A DNA stretch of 64,000 nt, taken from positions 140,599-204,598 of the forward strand of contig NZ_FOFL01000006.1 of the NCBI RefSeq assembly GCF_900110945.1, in the 5' to 3' direction. The position numbers and the translations under genes are program-made. How positions within the stretch are numbered: the first letter of the stretch is position 1; every line of letters starts with the position of its first letter. This DNA comes from Devosia sp. YR412 (GTDB taxonomy: Bacteria; Pseudomonadota; Alphaproteobacteria; Rhizobiales; Devosiaceae). Below are positions 29,968-38,363 of this stretch, piece by piece. Below the pieces are notes generated by a model that worked only from the letters and a program-made list of their open reading frames with translations, had not been told where the DNA came from and ran no database searches.

Positions 29968-30738
29968 TTGGACGTTAGCGGTCAAAAGGCGGTGCTGGTT
30001 TCCAATGCGCGGGGGCAATCGCCCTTCGTCATTGTCTGCGACCATGCCAGCAACCGGATTCCCGCCAAATATGGCGACCTCGGCCTCAACCAGATCGAGC
30101 GCCTCAGCCACATTGCCTGGGACCCCGGCGCACTGGCCGTGAGCCGCACCCTGTCGGAACTGCTCGATGCGCCCCTGGTGCAATCGACCGTTTCCCGGCT
30201 GATCATCGACTGCAATCGCGCCCATGACGCGCCGGACCTGATCTGGACGCTGTCGGAGGCCACGCGCATTGCCGCCAATGAAAATCTCGATGGTGACGAG
30301 CGGCAGTACCGCATCGACCGCTTCCATCGCCCCTATCACGCCTCCATCGAGACGCTGCTCGAGGCGCGCCGCCATGCCGGCCGCGAGACGATCCTGGTCT
30401 GCATGCATTCCTTCACCCCGGTCTATCACGGGGTAAAACGCCCCTGGCCGATCGGGCTGATCCATGGGCTCGACACCGGATATACGGCAGCGCTCTATGA
30501 TGCGCTCAAGGCGGACGACCCTTCGCTCAATGTCGGCTGGAACGAGCCCTATGCGGCGCTTAATGGCGTGACGCTGACGCTGGAAAAGCATGGTGACGGA
30601 CGCGGGCTCGAAGCCACCATGGTGGAAATCCGCCACGACGAAATTCTCGAACCTGCCGGGGTGGCCCATTGGTCGGCCCGGCTGGCGCATTGTCTCGAAA
30701 CGGCGCGGGTCGCGCGCAGAGGGGCAATGGCAGTCTAG
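29968..30738 (+). CDS. N-formylglutamate amidohydrolase-like protein
   Basis: 256 residues of the N-formylglutamate amidohydrolase (HutG-like) family, zinc amidohydrolases that release glutamate from an N-substituted glutamate. Recognisable segments are FVIVCDHASNRIP, HIAWDPGA, VSRLIIDCNR and LVCMHSFTP. The TTG start at 29968 has AGGGG upstream. No other hut genes are present. Instead it heads a cluster of an ethanolamine-type permease, a glutamine-synthetase-like ligase and two dehydrogenases, so it may hydrolyse a gamma-glutamyl intermediate here. That substrate is an inference, since the known activity is on the alpha-N-formyl bond. Confidence 0.85.
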   Translation: MDVSGQKAVLVSNARGQSPFVIVCDHASNRIPAKYGDLGLNQIERLSHIAWDPGALAVSRTLSELLDAPLVQSTVSRLIIDCNRAHDAPDLIWTLSEATRIAANENLDGDERQYRIDRFHRPYHASIETLLEARRHAGRETILVCMHSFTPVYHGVKRPWPIGLIHGLDTGYTAALYDALKADDPSLNVGWNEPYAALNGVTLTLEKHGDGRGLEATMVEIRHDEILEPAGVAHWSARLAHCLETARVARRGAMAV

Positions 30739-30771
30739 ATCTACCGGGCTTTAAATCAGGGGGACGTGACT

Positions 30772-32280
30772 ATGGCTGAGACGAGAAAGGTCGGCAGTGT
30801 CGCCTATGCGACGCGCGACAAGAGCTATTTCGAAAAACGCGGGCTGGAACGCTATGCGGGCATCTGGAGCCTTTGGGCTCTCGGTGTCGGCGCGGTGATT
30901 TCCGGCCATTTCTCCGGCTGGAATTTCGGCTTCATGACCGGCGGCTGGGGCGGCATGGTGGTCGCCGCCGCGATCATCGCCGTGATGTATCTGGGCCTCG
31001 TCTCCTCCATCGCCGAAATGAGCCCGGCCCTGCCGCATACCGGCGCGGCCTATTCCTTCGCCCGCACCTCGATGGGCCCCTGGGGCGGCTTCATCACCGG
31101 CCTGTTCGAAAACGTCGAATATGTGCTGACGCCAGCGGTGATCGTGACCTTCATCTCGGGCTATTTCGGCTCGATCACCGGGCTCGACACGGCATACTAT
31201 CCGCTGCTTTGGGTGGTGTTCTTCGTCATCTTCCTCGCGCTCAACATCTACGGCGTGGCGCTCTCCTATAAGGTGACGCTGGTCGTCACCCTGATCTCAC
31301 TGGCCGGCCTTGCCTTCTTCTGGGTCAGCGCCTTCCCCAATATCGACTTCTCGCGCTGGGCACTCAATATCGGCGTAGGCCCGGATGGCGGCGCCGTGGA
31401 ATTGCCCGAGGGCAATGGCGAGTGGTTCCCCTTCGGCTGGCAAGGCGTCCTCGCCACCCTGCCCTTCGCGGTCTGGCTGTTCCTTGCCATCGAGCAGGTG
31501 CCGCTGGCCGCCGAGGAATCGGTCGATCCCAAGCGTGACCTGCCGCGCGGCATCCTGCTCGGCTTCTGCACGCTCTTGCTATCGGCCTTCCTCATCGTGC
31601 TGCTCAACCCCTCCATTCCGGGCGTCGGCAGCTTTGCGCTGGGAAGCTCGCTGGAGCCAGCACTCGACGGTATCCGCGCCATCTATGGCGATGCCGCCGC
31701 GCCGATCTTTGGCGTCGTGGCGCTGATCGGGCTGGTCGCTTCATTCCACACCATCCTCTATGCGCAGGGCCGCCAGGTCTATTCGCTGAGCCGGGCCGGC
31801 TATTTCCCGTCGGCGCTGTCGGTGACGCATGGCACGTACAAGACGCCGCATCTGGCGATGATCGCCGGCGCCACGCTGGGTCTCGTCGTCATGCTGGCGA
31901 TCTGGTTCGTCAATGGCGGTGGTGGGCCGGGCGAGACCCAGCTCGGCGATGACATCATCGGCTCGGTGCTGCTTAACATGGCCGTGTTCGGCGCCATGCT
32001 GAGCTATATCATGCAGGCCCTGAGCTTTATCATCCTGCGCCGCAACCAGCCCAATATCGAGCGGCCGTTCAAGTCGCCCGTGGGCATTCCCGGTGCGGTT
32101 TTGACCATCATCATCGCGGCGGTAACGCTGTTCTACCAGCTGCAGGACCCGAACTTCTTCAAGGGCGTGATCTGGGTGGTCCTCTGGTGCGCCGTGGGCA
32201 TTGCCTATTTCGCCCTGGTCGGCCGTCACAAGCTGATCATGTCGCCGGAAGAAGAATTCGCGCTCGAACACAAGGCGTAA
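30772..32280 (+). CDS. APC-family permease, ethanolamine-permease type
   Basis: A 502-residue membrane protein with about twelve helices, closest in its readable segments to ethanolamine permeases of the APC superfamily: LWALGVGAVISGHFSGWNFG near the start, then IAEMSPALPHTGAAYSFAR, GPWGGFITGLFENVEYVLTP and EQVPLAAEESVDPKRDLPRG. The ATG at 30772 is chosen because AGGGGGA lies seven bases before it; a GTG six bases earlier is too close to that site. It follows the amidohydrolase by 33 bp on the same strand. Other small amines or amino acids cannot be excluded as substrate. Confidence 0.85.
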   Translation: MAETRKVGSVAYATRDKSYFEKRGLERYAGIWSLWALGVGAVISGHFSGWNFGFMTGGWGGMVVAAAIIAVMYLGLVSSIAEMSPALPHTGAAYSFARTSMGPWGGFITGLFENVEYVLTPAVIVTFISGYFGSITGLDTAYYPLLWVVFFVIFLALNIYGVALSYKVTLVVTLISLAGLAFFWVSAFPNIDFSRWALNIGVGPDGGAVELPEGNGEWFPFGWQGVLATLPFAVWLFLAIEQVPLAAEESVDPKRDLPRGILLGFCTLLLSAFLIVLLNPSIPGVGSFALGSSLEPALDGIRAIYGDAAAPIFGVVALIGLVASFHTILYAQGRQVYSLSRAGYFPSALSVTHGTYKTPHLAMIAGATLGLVVMLAIWFVNGGGGPGETQLGDDIIGSVLLNMAVFGAMLSYIMQALSFIILRRNQPNIERPFKSPVGIPGAVLTIIIAAVTLFYQLQDPNFFKGVIWVVLWCAVGIAYFALVGRHKLIMSPEEEFALEHKA

Positions 32281-32316
32281 ATAACTCCAGAGGTCGCGGT
32301 CATGCACCGCGGCCTT

Positions 32317-32456
32317 CCCACGCCCGATGTCACCCCGGCCTTGAGCCGGGGCCCATCCCGAGATCAGGCCGCAAGATAGATCGAACGAGCCACCTTGCGG
32401 CTGCGCAGACATCTCAGGATGGATCCCGGCTCAAGGCCGGGATGACATCGCGTGGG
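32317..32456. repeat. family A element, copy 2
   Basis: 140 bp between the permease and ligase genes. The left arm reads CCCACGCCCGATGTCACC then a CCCCGGCCTTGAGCCGGGG stem; the right arm is GGATCCCGGCTCAAGGCC then GGGATGACATCGCGTGGG. The core again contains CCACCTTGCGGCTG. It sits inside the presumed operon and may process or stabilise the transcript. Confidence 0.8.
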
Positions 32457-32490
32457 TGGATAGTGACGGTGGAATAAGAGGAGAATTCCC

Positions 32491-33852
32491 ATGGCCTACA
32501 GTCTTGCCGAACTGAAGAAGGACGTCGCTGCCGGGTCCATCGACACCGTGCTGGTCGCCTTTCCCGACATGCAGGGCCGCATGATCGGCAAGCGTTTCCA
32601 GGCCGAATATTTCCTCGAAGTCGCCAATGACGAGACGCATGGCTGCGACTATCTGCTGGCCGACGATATCGACATGGAACCGGTGCCCGGCTATGCGGCT
32701 GCAAACTGGGGCAAGGGCTATGGCGATTTCGTCATGAAGCCGGACCTCGCGACGCTGATGAAAGCCACCTGGCTCGAAGGCACCGCCATCGTGCTGTGCG
32801 ATCTCAGCGATCACCATCATCACGAACCGATCGCCCATAGCCCGCGCGCCATTCTCAAGCGCCAGCTCGATCGTCTCGCCGCTATGGGTTACACCGCCAA
32901 TGCCGCTACGGAACTCGAATTCTATCTGTTCGACGAGGACTACCGCACCATCGCCCAGAAGGGCTTTGCCAAGGCACAGACCGCCGGCGATTACATCCAG
33001 GATTACCACATCTTCCAGACCACCAAGGAAGAGGGCGTGATGCGCGCTTTGCGCAAGCATCTTCAGGCCTCGGGCATTCCGGTGGAAAGCTCGAAGGGCG
33101 AGTGGGGCCCGGGACAGGAAGAGATCAACGTCAAATATGCCGATGCGCTGACCATGGCCGACCGCCATGTCGTGCTGAAAAATGCCACCAAGGAAATCGC
33201 CTGGGCGCAAGGCAAGGCCGTGACCTTCATGGCCAAGTGGGACTATGCGCTGGCCGGCTCGTCGAGCCATATCCACATGTCGCTGGCCGATAAATCGGGC
33301 AAGCCGATGTTCGTCGATGCCAAGGACGAGCGCGGCATGAGCGATGTGATGAAGCATTTCATGGCCGGGCAACTGGCCTATGCCCGCGACATCACCTATT
33401 TCCTCGCGCCCTATATCAACAGCTACAAGCGCTTCCAGGCCGGCACGTTTGCGCCGACCAAGGCGATCTGGTCGCCCGACAACCGCACCGCCGGCTTCCG
33501 CCTCTGCGGCGAGCATTCCAAATCCATCCGCGTCGAATGCCGCATGGGCGGCGCCGACCTCAATCCCTATCTGGCCCTGGCCGCCCTGATCGCCGCCGGC
33601 ATCGAGGGCATCGAGGAAAAACTGCCGCTCGAACCGGCCTTCGTCGGCGACGCCTATGTCACGCAAAAGCTGCGCGAAATTCCCAAAACTCTGCGCGAGG
33701 CGACTGACACGCTGCGCGGTTCCGCCATGCTGAAGGATGCCTTTGGCGAAGAGGTCATCGCCCATTATGTGCACACGGCCGAATGGGAACAGGGCGAATA
33801 TGATCGCCGGGTGACCGACTGGGAACTCAAGCGCGGCTTTGAGCGGAGCTAG
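32491..33852 (+). CDS. glutamine synthetase-like gamma-glutamyl ligase (GlnA4/PuuA type)
   Basis: A 453-residue member of the glutamine synthetase family. It has the catalytic landmarks ATELEFYLFD, GEWGPGQEEINVKY, GSSSHIHMSL and NSYKRFQAGTFAPTK then NRTAGFR, so ATP, metal and glutamate sites look intact. The N-terminal FPDMQGRMIGKRF and the absence of a recognisable adenylylation-loop Tyr motif set it apart from GlnA proper. The family includes enzymes glutamylating putrescine (PuuA) and, in Streptomyces, ethanolamine (GlnA4). With an ethanolamine-type permease and an alcohol plus aldehyde dehydrogenase beside it, ethanolamine is the best substrate guess. The ATG has GGAG upstream. Confidence 0.88.
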   Translation: MAYSLAELKKDVAAGSIDTVLVAFPDMQGRMIGKRFQAEYFLEVANDETHGCDYLLADDIDMEPVPGYAAANWGKGYGDFVMKPDLATLMKATWLEGTAIVLCDLSDHHHHEPIAHSPRAILKRQLDRLAAMGYTANAATELEFYLFDEDYRTIAQKGFAKAQTAGDYIQDYHIFQTTKEEGVMRALRKHLQASGIPVESSKGEWGPGQEEINVKYADALTMADRHVVLKNATKEIAWAQGKAVTFMAKWDYALAGSSSHIHMSLADKSGKPMFVDAKDERGMSDVMKHFMAGQLAYARDITYFLAPYINSYKRFQAGTFAPTKAIWSPDNRTAGFRLCGEHSKSIRVECRMGGADLNPYLALAALIAAGIEGIEEKLPLEPAFVGDAYVTQKLREIPKTLREATDTLRGSAMLKDAFGEEVIAHYVHTAEWEQGEYDRRVTDWELKRGFERS

Positions 33853-33885
33853 GTCTCCTTGCTGCCACACATCATACGGCATACT

Positions 33886-34018
33886 CCGTGTCACCCCGGC
33901 CTTGAGCCGGGGCCCATCCCGAGATAGTGCCACAGCCGCAAGATCGACCGAACGAACCACCTGGCGGCAGGACGAGCATCTCGAGATGGATCCCGGCTCA
34001 GGGCCGGGATGACACCGT
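33886..34018. repeat. family A element, copy 3
   Basis: About 133 bp between the ligase and aldehyde dehydrogenase genes. It starts with CCGTGTCACC and a CCCCGGCCTTGAGCCGGGG stem and ends GGATCCCGGCTCAGGGCC then GGGATGACACCG. The central part is a diverged version of the family core (GAACCACCTGGCGGCAGG). Boundaries are approximate. Confidence 0.8.
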
Positions 34019-34040
34019 GAATTGGGAGAGGCCCTGAAGA

Positions 34041-35423
34041 ATGACTGACACTGTAAAAATCATCTCCCCCGTGGACGGCAGCATCTATGCCGAGCGGCCC
34101 GTCGCCACTGCCGTCGAGATCGAGGCCTCGGTCATCCGGGCCAAAGCCGCGCGGCATGCCTGGCATGAGACGACGATTGCCGAACGGCAGAAGATCCTGA
34201 CGCATTTCGTCGATGCGCTGCTGCTGATGAATGACGATATCGTTCCTGAACTGGCCTGGCAGATGGGTCGCCCGATCCGTTTTGGCGGCGAAAAGCGCGG
34301 CGTCGAGGAGCGTGCGCGCTATATGATCGAGCTGGCCGCCGAGGCACTGGCGCCGTCGATCAAGCCCGAGAAAGAGGGTTTCACCCGCTACATCACCCGT
34401 GAGGCGCTCGGCACCGTCATGGTGATCGCGCCGTGGAACTATCCCTTCCTCACCGCGGTCAATTCCATCGTGCCGGGCCTGATGGCGGGCAATGCGGTGA
34501 TCCTCAAGCATGCCTCCCAAACGCTGCTGGCCGGCGAGCGCTTCGCCGCTGCTGCCGAAAGCGCCGGGCTACCCGTTGGCCTGTTCCAGAATCTAGTGCT
34601 GGGTCACGAGGATACCGAAAAGCTGATCGGCTCGGGCCAGATCGACCATATCAATTTCACCGGCTCGGTCGAAGGCGGCCGCCGCATCGAAAAAGCCGCC
34701 GCCGGCACCTTTGCCACGCTCGGCCTCGAACTCGGCGGCAAGGACCCGGCCTATGTCCGCGCCGATGCCAATCTCGACAATGCCGTCGAAAACCTCGTCG
34801 ATGGCTCGTTCTTCAATTCCGGCCAGTCCTGCTGCGGCGTCGAGCGCATCTATGTGCATGAAAGCGTCTATGGCAATTTCGTCGAACGCTTCATCGACAA
34901 TGCCCGCGGCTGGCCCCTGGGCAATCCGCTCGATGCCGACACGATCGTCGGCCCGATGGCCCGCGGCAATTTTGCCGACCATGTGCGCCAGCAGACCGAA
35001 GAGGCACTGCGCGGTGGCGCGACGCGCCATCTCAACACAAAGCATGACCTCGACAAGCCTGGCTCGCCCTATCTGGCGCCGGAAGTGCTGACCAATGTCA
35101 ATCACCAGATGTCGGTGATGCGGGAGGAAAGCTTTGGCCCGGTGGTCGGCATCATGAAGGTGGCCGACGACGCCGAAGCCATCACCCTGATGAACGACAG
35201 CCCCTATGGCCTCACCGCCTCGATCTGGACCGAAGACCTCGACGCCGCTGCCCATATCGGGGCGCGGGTTGAAACCGGTACGGTCTTTGCCAATCGCTGC
35301 GACTATCTAGATCCGGCGCTGGTCTGGACCGGCGTCAAGGACACCGGCAAGGGCGGCGGCCTCTCAGAAATCGGCTATGCCAATTTGAGCCAGCCGAAAT
35401 CCTATCACCTCAAGCGGGTATGA
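34041..35423 (+). CDS. NAD(P)-dependent aldehyde dehydrogenase
   Basis: 460 residues of the ALDH superfamily. The motifs are APWNYPFLTAVNSIVPGLMAGN split over the cofactor strand, FTGSVEGGRRI, the general-base Glu in LGLELGGKDPAYV, and the nucleophilic Cys in NSGQSCCGVERIYV. The C-terminus has GLSEIGYANLSQPKS, common in ALDHs acting on hydrophilic amino- or glutamyl-aldehydes. In the proposed pathway it would oxidise the gamma-glutamyl-aminoacetaldehyde formed by the next gene product. Only four bases separate its stop from the downstream alcohol dehydrogenase ATG, so the two are certainly co-transcribed. Confidence 0.92.
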   Translation: MTDTVKIISPVDGSIYAERPVATAVEIEASVIRAKAARHAWHETTIAERQKILTHFVDALLLMNDDIVPELAWQMGRPIRFGGEKRGVEERARYMIELAAEALAPSIKPEKEGFTRYITREALGTVMVIAPWNYPFLTAVNSIVPGLMAGNAVILKHASQTLLAGERFAAAAESAGLPVGLFQNLVLGHEDTEKLIGSGQIDHINFTGSVEGGRRIEKAAAGTFATLGLELGGKDPAYVRADANLDNAVENLVDGSFFNSGQSCCGVERIYVHESVYGNFVERFIDNARGWPLGNPLDADTIVGPMARGNFADHVRQQTEEALRGGATRHLNTKHDLDKPGSPYLAPEVLTNVNHQMSVMREESFGPVVGIMKVADDAEAITLMNDSPYGLTASIWTEDLDAAAHIGARVETGTVFANRCDYLDPALVWTGVKDTGKGGGLSEIGYANLSQPKSYHLKRV

Positions 35424-35427
35424 CCTG

Positions 35428-36582
35428 ATGACCAAAGCCAACTGGAACTACCCCACCGCCATTAAGTTCGGTCCCGGCCGCATTGCCGAACTGCCTGAAG
35501 CGCTGAAGGCTGCCGGCATTTCCCGGCCGCTGCTTGTCACTGACTCTGGCCTCGCCGGTCTGCCGGTGACGCAGAATACGCTGAAGCTCCTAAAGGACGC
35601 CGGCATTCCGGTTGGTCTGTTCGCCGATGTGAAGCCCAATCCGATCTCGGCCAATGTCGAGGCCGGCATCAAGGTCCTCCGCGAGGGCGGCCATGATGGC
35701 GTCATCGCCTTCGGTGGCGGCTCGGGCCTCGATGTCGGCAAGGTCATTGCCTTCATGGCCGGCCAGACCCGCCCGATGTGGGATTTCGAGGATATCGGTG
35801 ATTGGTGGACCCGCGCCGATCCCGCTGGCATTTTCCCGATCGTCGCCGTGCCGACCACCGCCGGCACCGGTTCGGAAGTCGGCCGCGCCGGCGTCATCAC
35901 CGACGAGACCACCCATACCAAGAAGGTGATCTTCCACCCGCTGATGATGCCAAAAGTCGTCATCGCCGATCCAGAGCTCACCGTGGGCATGCCCAAATTC
36001 ATCACCGTCGGCACAGGCATGGATGCGCTGGCACACTGTTTGGAGGCCTATTGCGCGCCGGGCTATCATCCGCTGGCCGATGGCATTGCGGTGGAAGGCA
36101 TTCGCCTGGTGTTTGAAAACCTGCCCAAGGTCTATGCCGATCCGCTTGACGTCGAAGCCCGCGGCCATCTGATGAGCGCCGCCGCCATGGGCGCCACGGC
36201 CTTCCAGAAGGGGCTCGGTGCCATTCACGCGTTGAGCCATCCGGTCGGCGCGCTCTATGACACCCACCACGGCATGACCAATGCGGTGTTCATGCCCTAT
36301 GTGCTGGCCGTCAATCGGGTGGCGGTGGAAGCGAAGCTGGCGCGGCTCTCGGCCTATCTCGGGCTGGCGCCGACCTATGAGGCGTTCCTGCACGCCGTGA
36401 TCGCCCTGCGACTGCGCCTCGACGTGCCGCATACTCTGGCGGAGTTCAAGGTCGATGGCAGCAAGCGCGAGCTGATCGGCGACATGGCGATTGTCGACCC
36501 GACGGCGGGGGGCAATCCGGTGGAATTGACCAAAGATCGCGCGCTGGAGATTTTCGATCGGGCAATGGAGGGGCGGGTTTAG
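35428..36582 (+). CDS. iron-containing (group III) alcohol dehydrogenase
   Basis: 384 residues of the Fe-ADH/dehydroquinate-synthase fold. The nucleotide site is FGGGSGLDVGK, and PTTAGTGSEV follows. Metal ligands are the Asp and His of TGMDALAHCLEAY, the second His of AIHALSHPVGALYD and a His in THHGMTNAV. The protein is a full-length, active-looking enzyme. Being coupled to an aldehyde dehydrogenase and a gamma-glutamyl ligase, it is suited to oxidising the hydroxyl of a glutamylated amino alcohol. Stand-alone oxidation of a simple alcohol is the alternative. Confidence 0.92.
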   Translation: MTKANWNYPTAIKFGPGRIAELPEALKAAGISRPLLVTDSGLAGLPVTQNTLKLLKDAGIPVGLFADVKPNPISANVEAGIKVLREGGHDGVIAFGGGSGLDVGKVIAFMAGQTRPMWDFEDIGDWWTRADPAGIFPIVAVPTTAGTGSEVGRAGVITDETTHTKKVIFHPLMMPKVVIADPELTVGMPKFITVGTGMDALAHCLEAYCAPGYHPLADGIAVEGIRLVFENLPKVYADPLDVEARGHLMSAAAMGATAFQKGLGAIHALSHPVGALYDTHHGMTNAVFMPYVLAVNRVAVEAKLARLSAYLGLAPTYEAFLHAVIALRLRLDVPHTLAEFKVDGSKRELIGDMAIVDPTAGGNPVELTKDRALEIFDRAMEGRV

Positions 36583-36598
36583 CGAAACGCGAAACCGG

Positions 36599-36758
36599 CA
36601 GTCGTCCACCCTCCCCCTTGAGGGGAGGGAAGCGAGATAGGACTTAGCTCTTCGCTAAGTCCGTCATCGAGCAGGAAGGGGGTATTTGTCCGCGAGCTCA
36701 GTGCGTGGGGCCCACCCCCTCCCTTGATCCCTTCCCTCAACGGGGAGGGTGTCGACTG
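36599..36758. repeat. family B inverted-repeat element, copy 1
   Basis: 160 bp filling the space between the convergent alcohol dehydrogenase and mannitol dehydrogenase genes. The ends are CAGTCGTCCACCCTCCCCC and GGGAGGGTGTCGACTG; the interior has GGACTTAGCTCTTCGCTAAG (stem) then TCCGTCATCGAGCAGGAAGG. A 159-bp near-copy is at 44248. Confidence 0.85.
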
Positions 36759-36763
36759 AACCT

Positions 36764-38239
36764 TCAGTCGTTCTCAGCAACAACCTCCGCCACTGTCTCC
36801 CGCACCCCAATCTCGAACAAACTATCCAGATGCGTCGCCACCGTTTCGCCGAAGGTCTGGTTGTCGCCCAGATCCGTGCCAAACACCTCGGTCAGCGCTG
36901 CCAGGCCGATATAGAGCTCCTCGGCATCATCGATATTGTCCGCCGCAATCGCCATCATCCGCATCGCCAACGGATCGCGCACGTCGATGCTCTCGCCATT
37001 CTCGTCGATCCCCACCACATAGCGCATCCAGGCCGCTACCCCGAGGCCGAGCCGCTCGAAAGGCTGGCCCGCGGCAAGGCGATCGCGGATGGTGCCGAGC
37101 AGGCGCTGCGGCAGTTTTTGTGAGCCGTCCATGGCGATCTGCCAGGTGCGGTGTTTCAGCGCCGGATTGCGGAAGCGCTGCAGCAGGTCGTCGCGGTAGC
37201 TTTCGAGTTCATCGCGCGGCATGTCCAGCGTCGGCATGGCCTCTTCGGTCATCAGCCCATGGATCAGCGCGACGAAATCCGCATCGCCCATCACGTCGGA
37301 AATATATTCATAGCCCGCCAGATAGCCGAGATAGGCCATGGTCGAATGGCTGCCATTGAGCATGCGCAGCTTCATGCGCTCGAAGGGTTCGACGTCGCTG
37401 ACCATCTGCGCCCCGGCCTTTTCGAAGGGCGGGCGGCCGTCGGGGAAATGATCCTCGATCACCCATTGGGTGAAGGGTTCGGTGACGATCGGCCAGGCGT
37501 CTTCGGCGCCGATCAGGCCGGCCACAGTTTCGCGGTCGGCATCGGTGGTCGAGGGCACGATGCGGTCGACCATGGTGCCGGGGAAAGCCACGGTGCTGAT
37601 CCATTCGCCCAGCGCTGGGTCGCGCAGCGCGGCGAATTTGCTGACGATGCGCTTCACCGTCGCGCCATTGCTCGGCAGGTTATCGCAGCTCATCACCGCA
37701 AAGGGGGTGATGCCCGCAGCATGCCGCCGGGCCAGCGCTTCCACCAGCATGCCAGGTGCGGATTTCGGCGCGGTCGGATTGGCCAGGTCATGCACGACGT
37801 CAGGGTGGCGCTGGTCGAGTTCGCCGGTCGCCGGATCGTGGCAATAGCCCTTTTCGGTGACGGTCAGCGAGACGATGCGGATCTGCGGGCTGGCCATCAG
37901 CGCCAGCAGCTCCTCGCGCTGCGTATTGGCGTCGAGGACTTTCAGGATCGAGCCGATGACCCGCGGGTGCGTCCCCTCTGCATCGCGCACCGCCACGGTG
38001 TACAGCCCGTCCTGCGGCTCAAGCGCTTCCTTGGTATCGGGCCGGCGCAGGCTGGCGCCGACAATGGCCCAATCGGGATGGGTCTTCAGCAGATCATCGA
38101 CATAAACCGCCATATGCGCGCGGTGAAAGGCTCCGATGCCCAGATGCACAATGCCCGGGGTGATCTGCTCGCGGTCATAATCGGGCAGGCGCACGCCGGC
38201 GGGGACATTGGCAAGGGTGGCGGCGCTGAGACGCGTCAT
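36764..38239 (-). CDS. mannitol dehydrogenase-family oxidoreductase (fructuronate reductase or polyol 2-dehydrogenase)
   Basis: 491 residues of the long-chain, metal-independent mannitol dehydrogenase family. The N-terminal NAD site is HLGIGAFHRAH. The catalytic Lys and the Asn/His of the K-x4-N-x2-H active site are in KLRMLNGSHS, and an ESMRYVVG-like WMRYVVGID segment lies near the C-terminus. Members reduce fructuronate (UxuB) or oxidise mannitol or arabinitol; sequence by eye does not separate these. The divergent 2-keto-3-deoxygluconate kinase favours a hexuronate role. The ATG at 38239 starts MTRLSAATLA; the longer upstream frame overlaps the neighbouring gene and is unlikely. Confidence 0.9.
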   Translation of the reverse strand: MTRLSAATLANVPAGVRLPDYDREQITPGIVHLGIGAFHRAHMAVYVDDLLKTHPDWAIVGASLRRPDTKEALEPQDGLYTVAVRDAEGTHPRVIGSILKVLDANTQREELLALMASPQIRIVSLTVTEKGYCHDPATGELDQRHPDVVHDLANPTAPKSAPGMLVEALARRHAAGITPFAVMSCDNLPSNGATVKRIVSKFAALRDPALGEWISTVAFPGTMVDRIVPSTTDADRETVAGLIGAEDAWPIVTEPFTQWVIEDHFPDGRPPFEKAGAQMVSDVEPFERMKLRMLNGSHSTMAYLGYLAGYEYISDVMGDADFVALIHGLMTEEAMPTLDMPRDELESYRDDLLQRFRNPALKHRTWQIAMDGSQKLPQRLLGTIRDRLAAGQPFERLGLGVAAWMRYVVGIDENGESIDVRDPLAMRMMAIAADNIDDAEELYIGLAALTEVFGTDLGDNQTFGETVATHLDSLFEIGVRETVAEVVAEND

Positions 38240-38363
38240 GGTCGACTCCGGGGTAAATGCGGCGCCACCATAAGGCCTTCCATTCTTGTATGGAAGATAG
38301 TGACTTGCGGCCAAATCGGCTTTACCGGCATAAGCCTTGGGTCGATAGCGGAGGGCAAGGGCT

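Noticed and set aside
32491..33852. Assignment of the ligase as ordinary glutamine synthetase or putrescine-specific PuuA
   Set aside because: No glnB/glnK or adenylylation context, and no puuB, puuC or puuD partners; the alcohol dehydrogenase and ethanolamine-type permease fit an amino alcohol better. Still untested.
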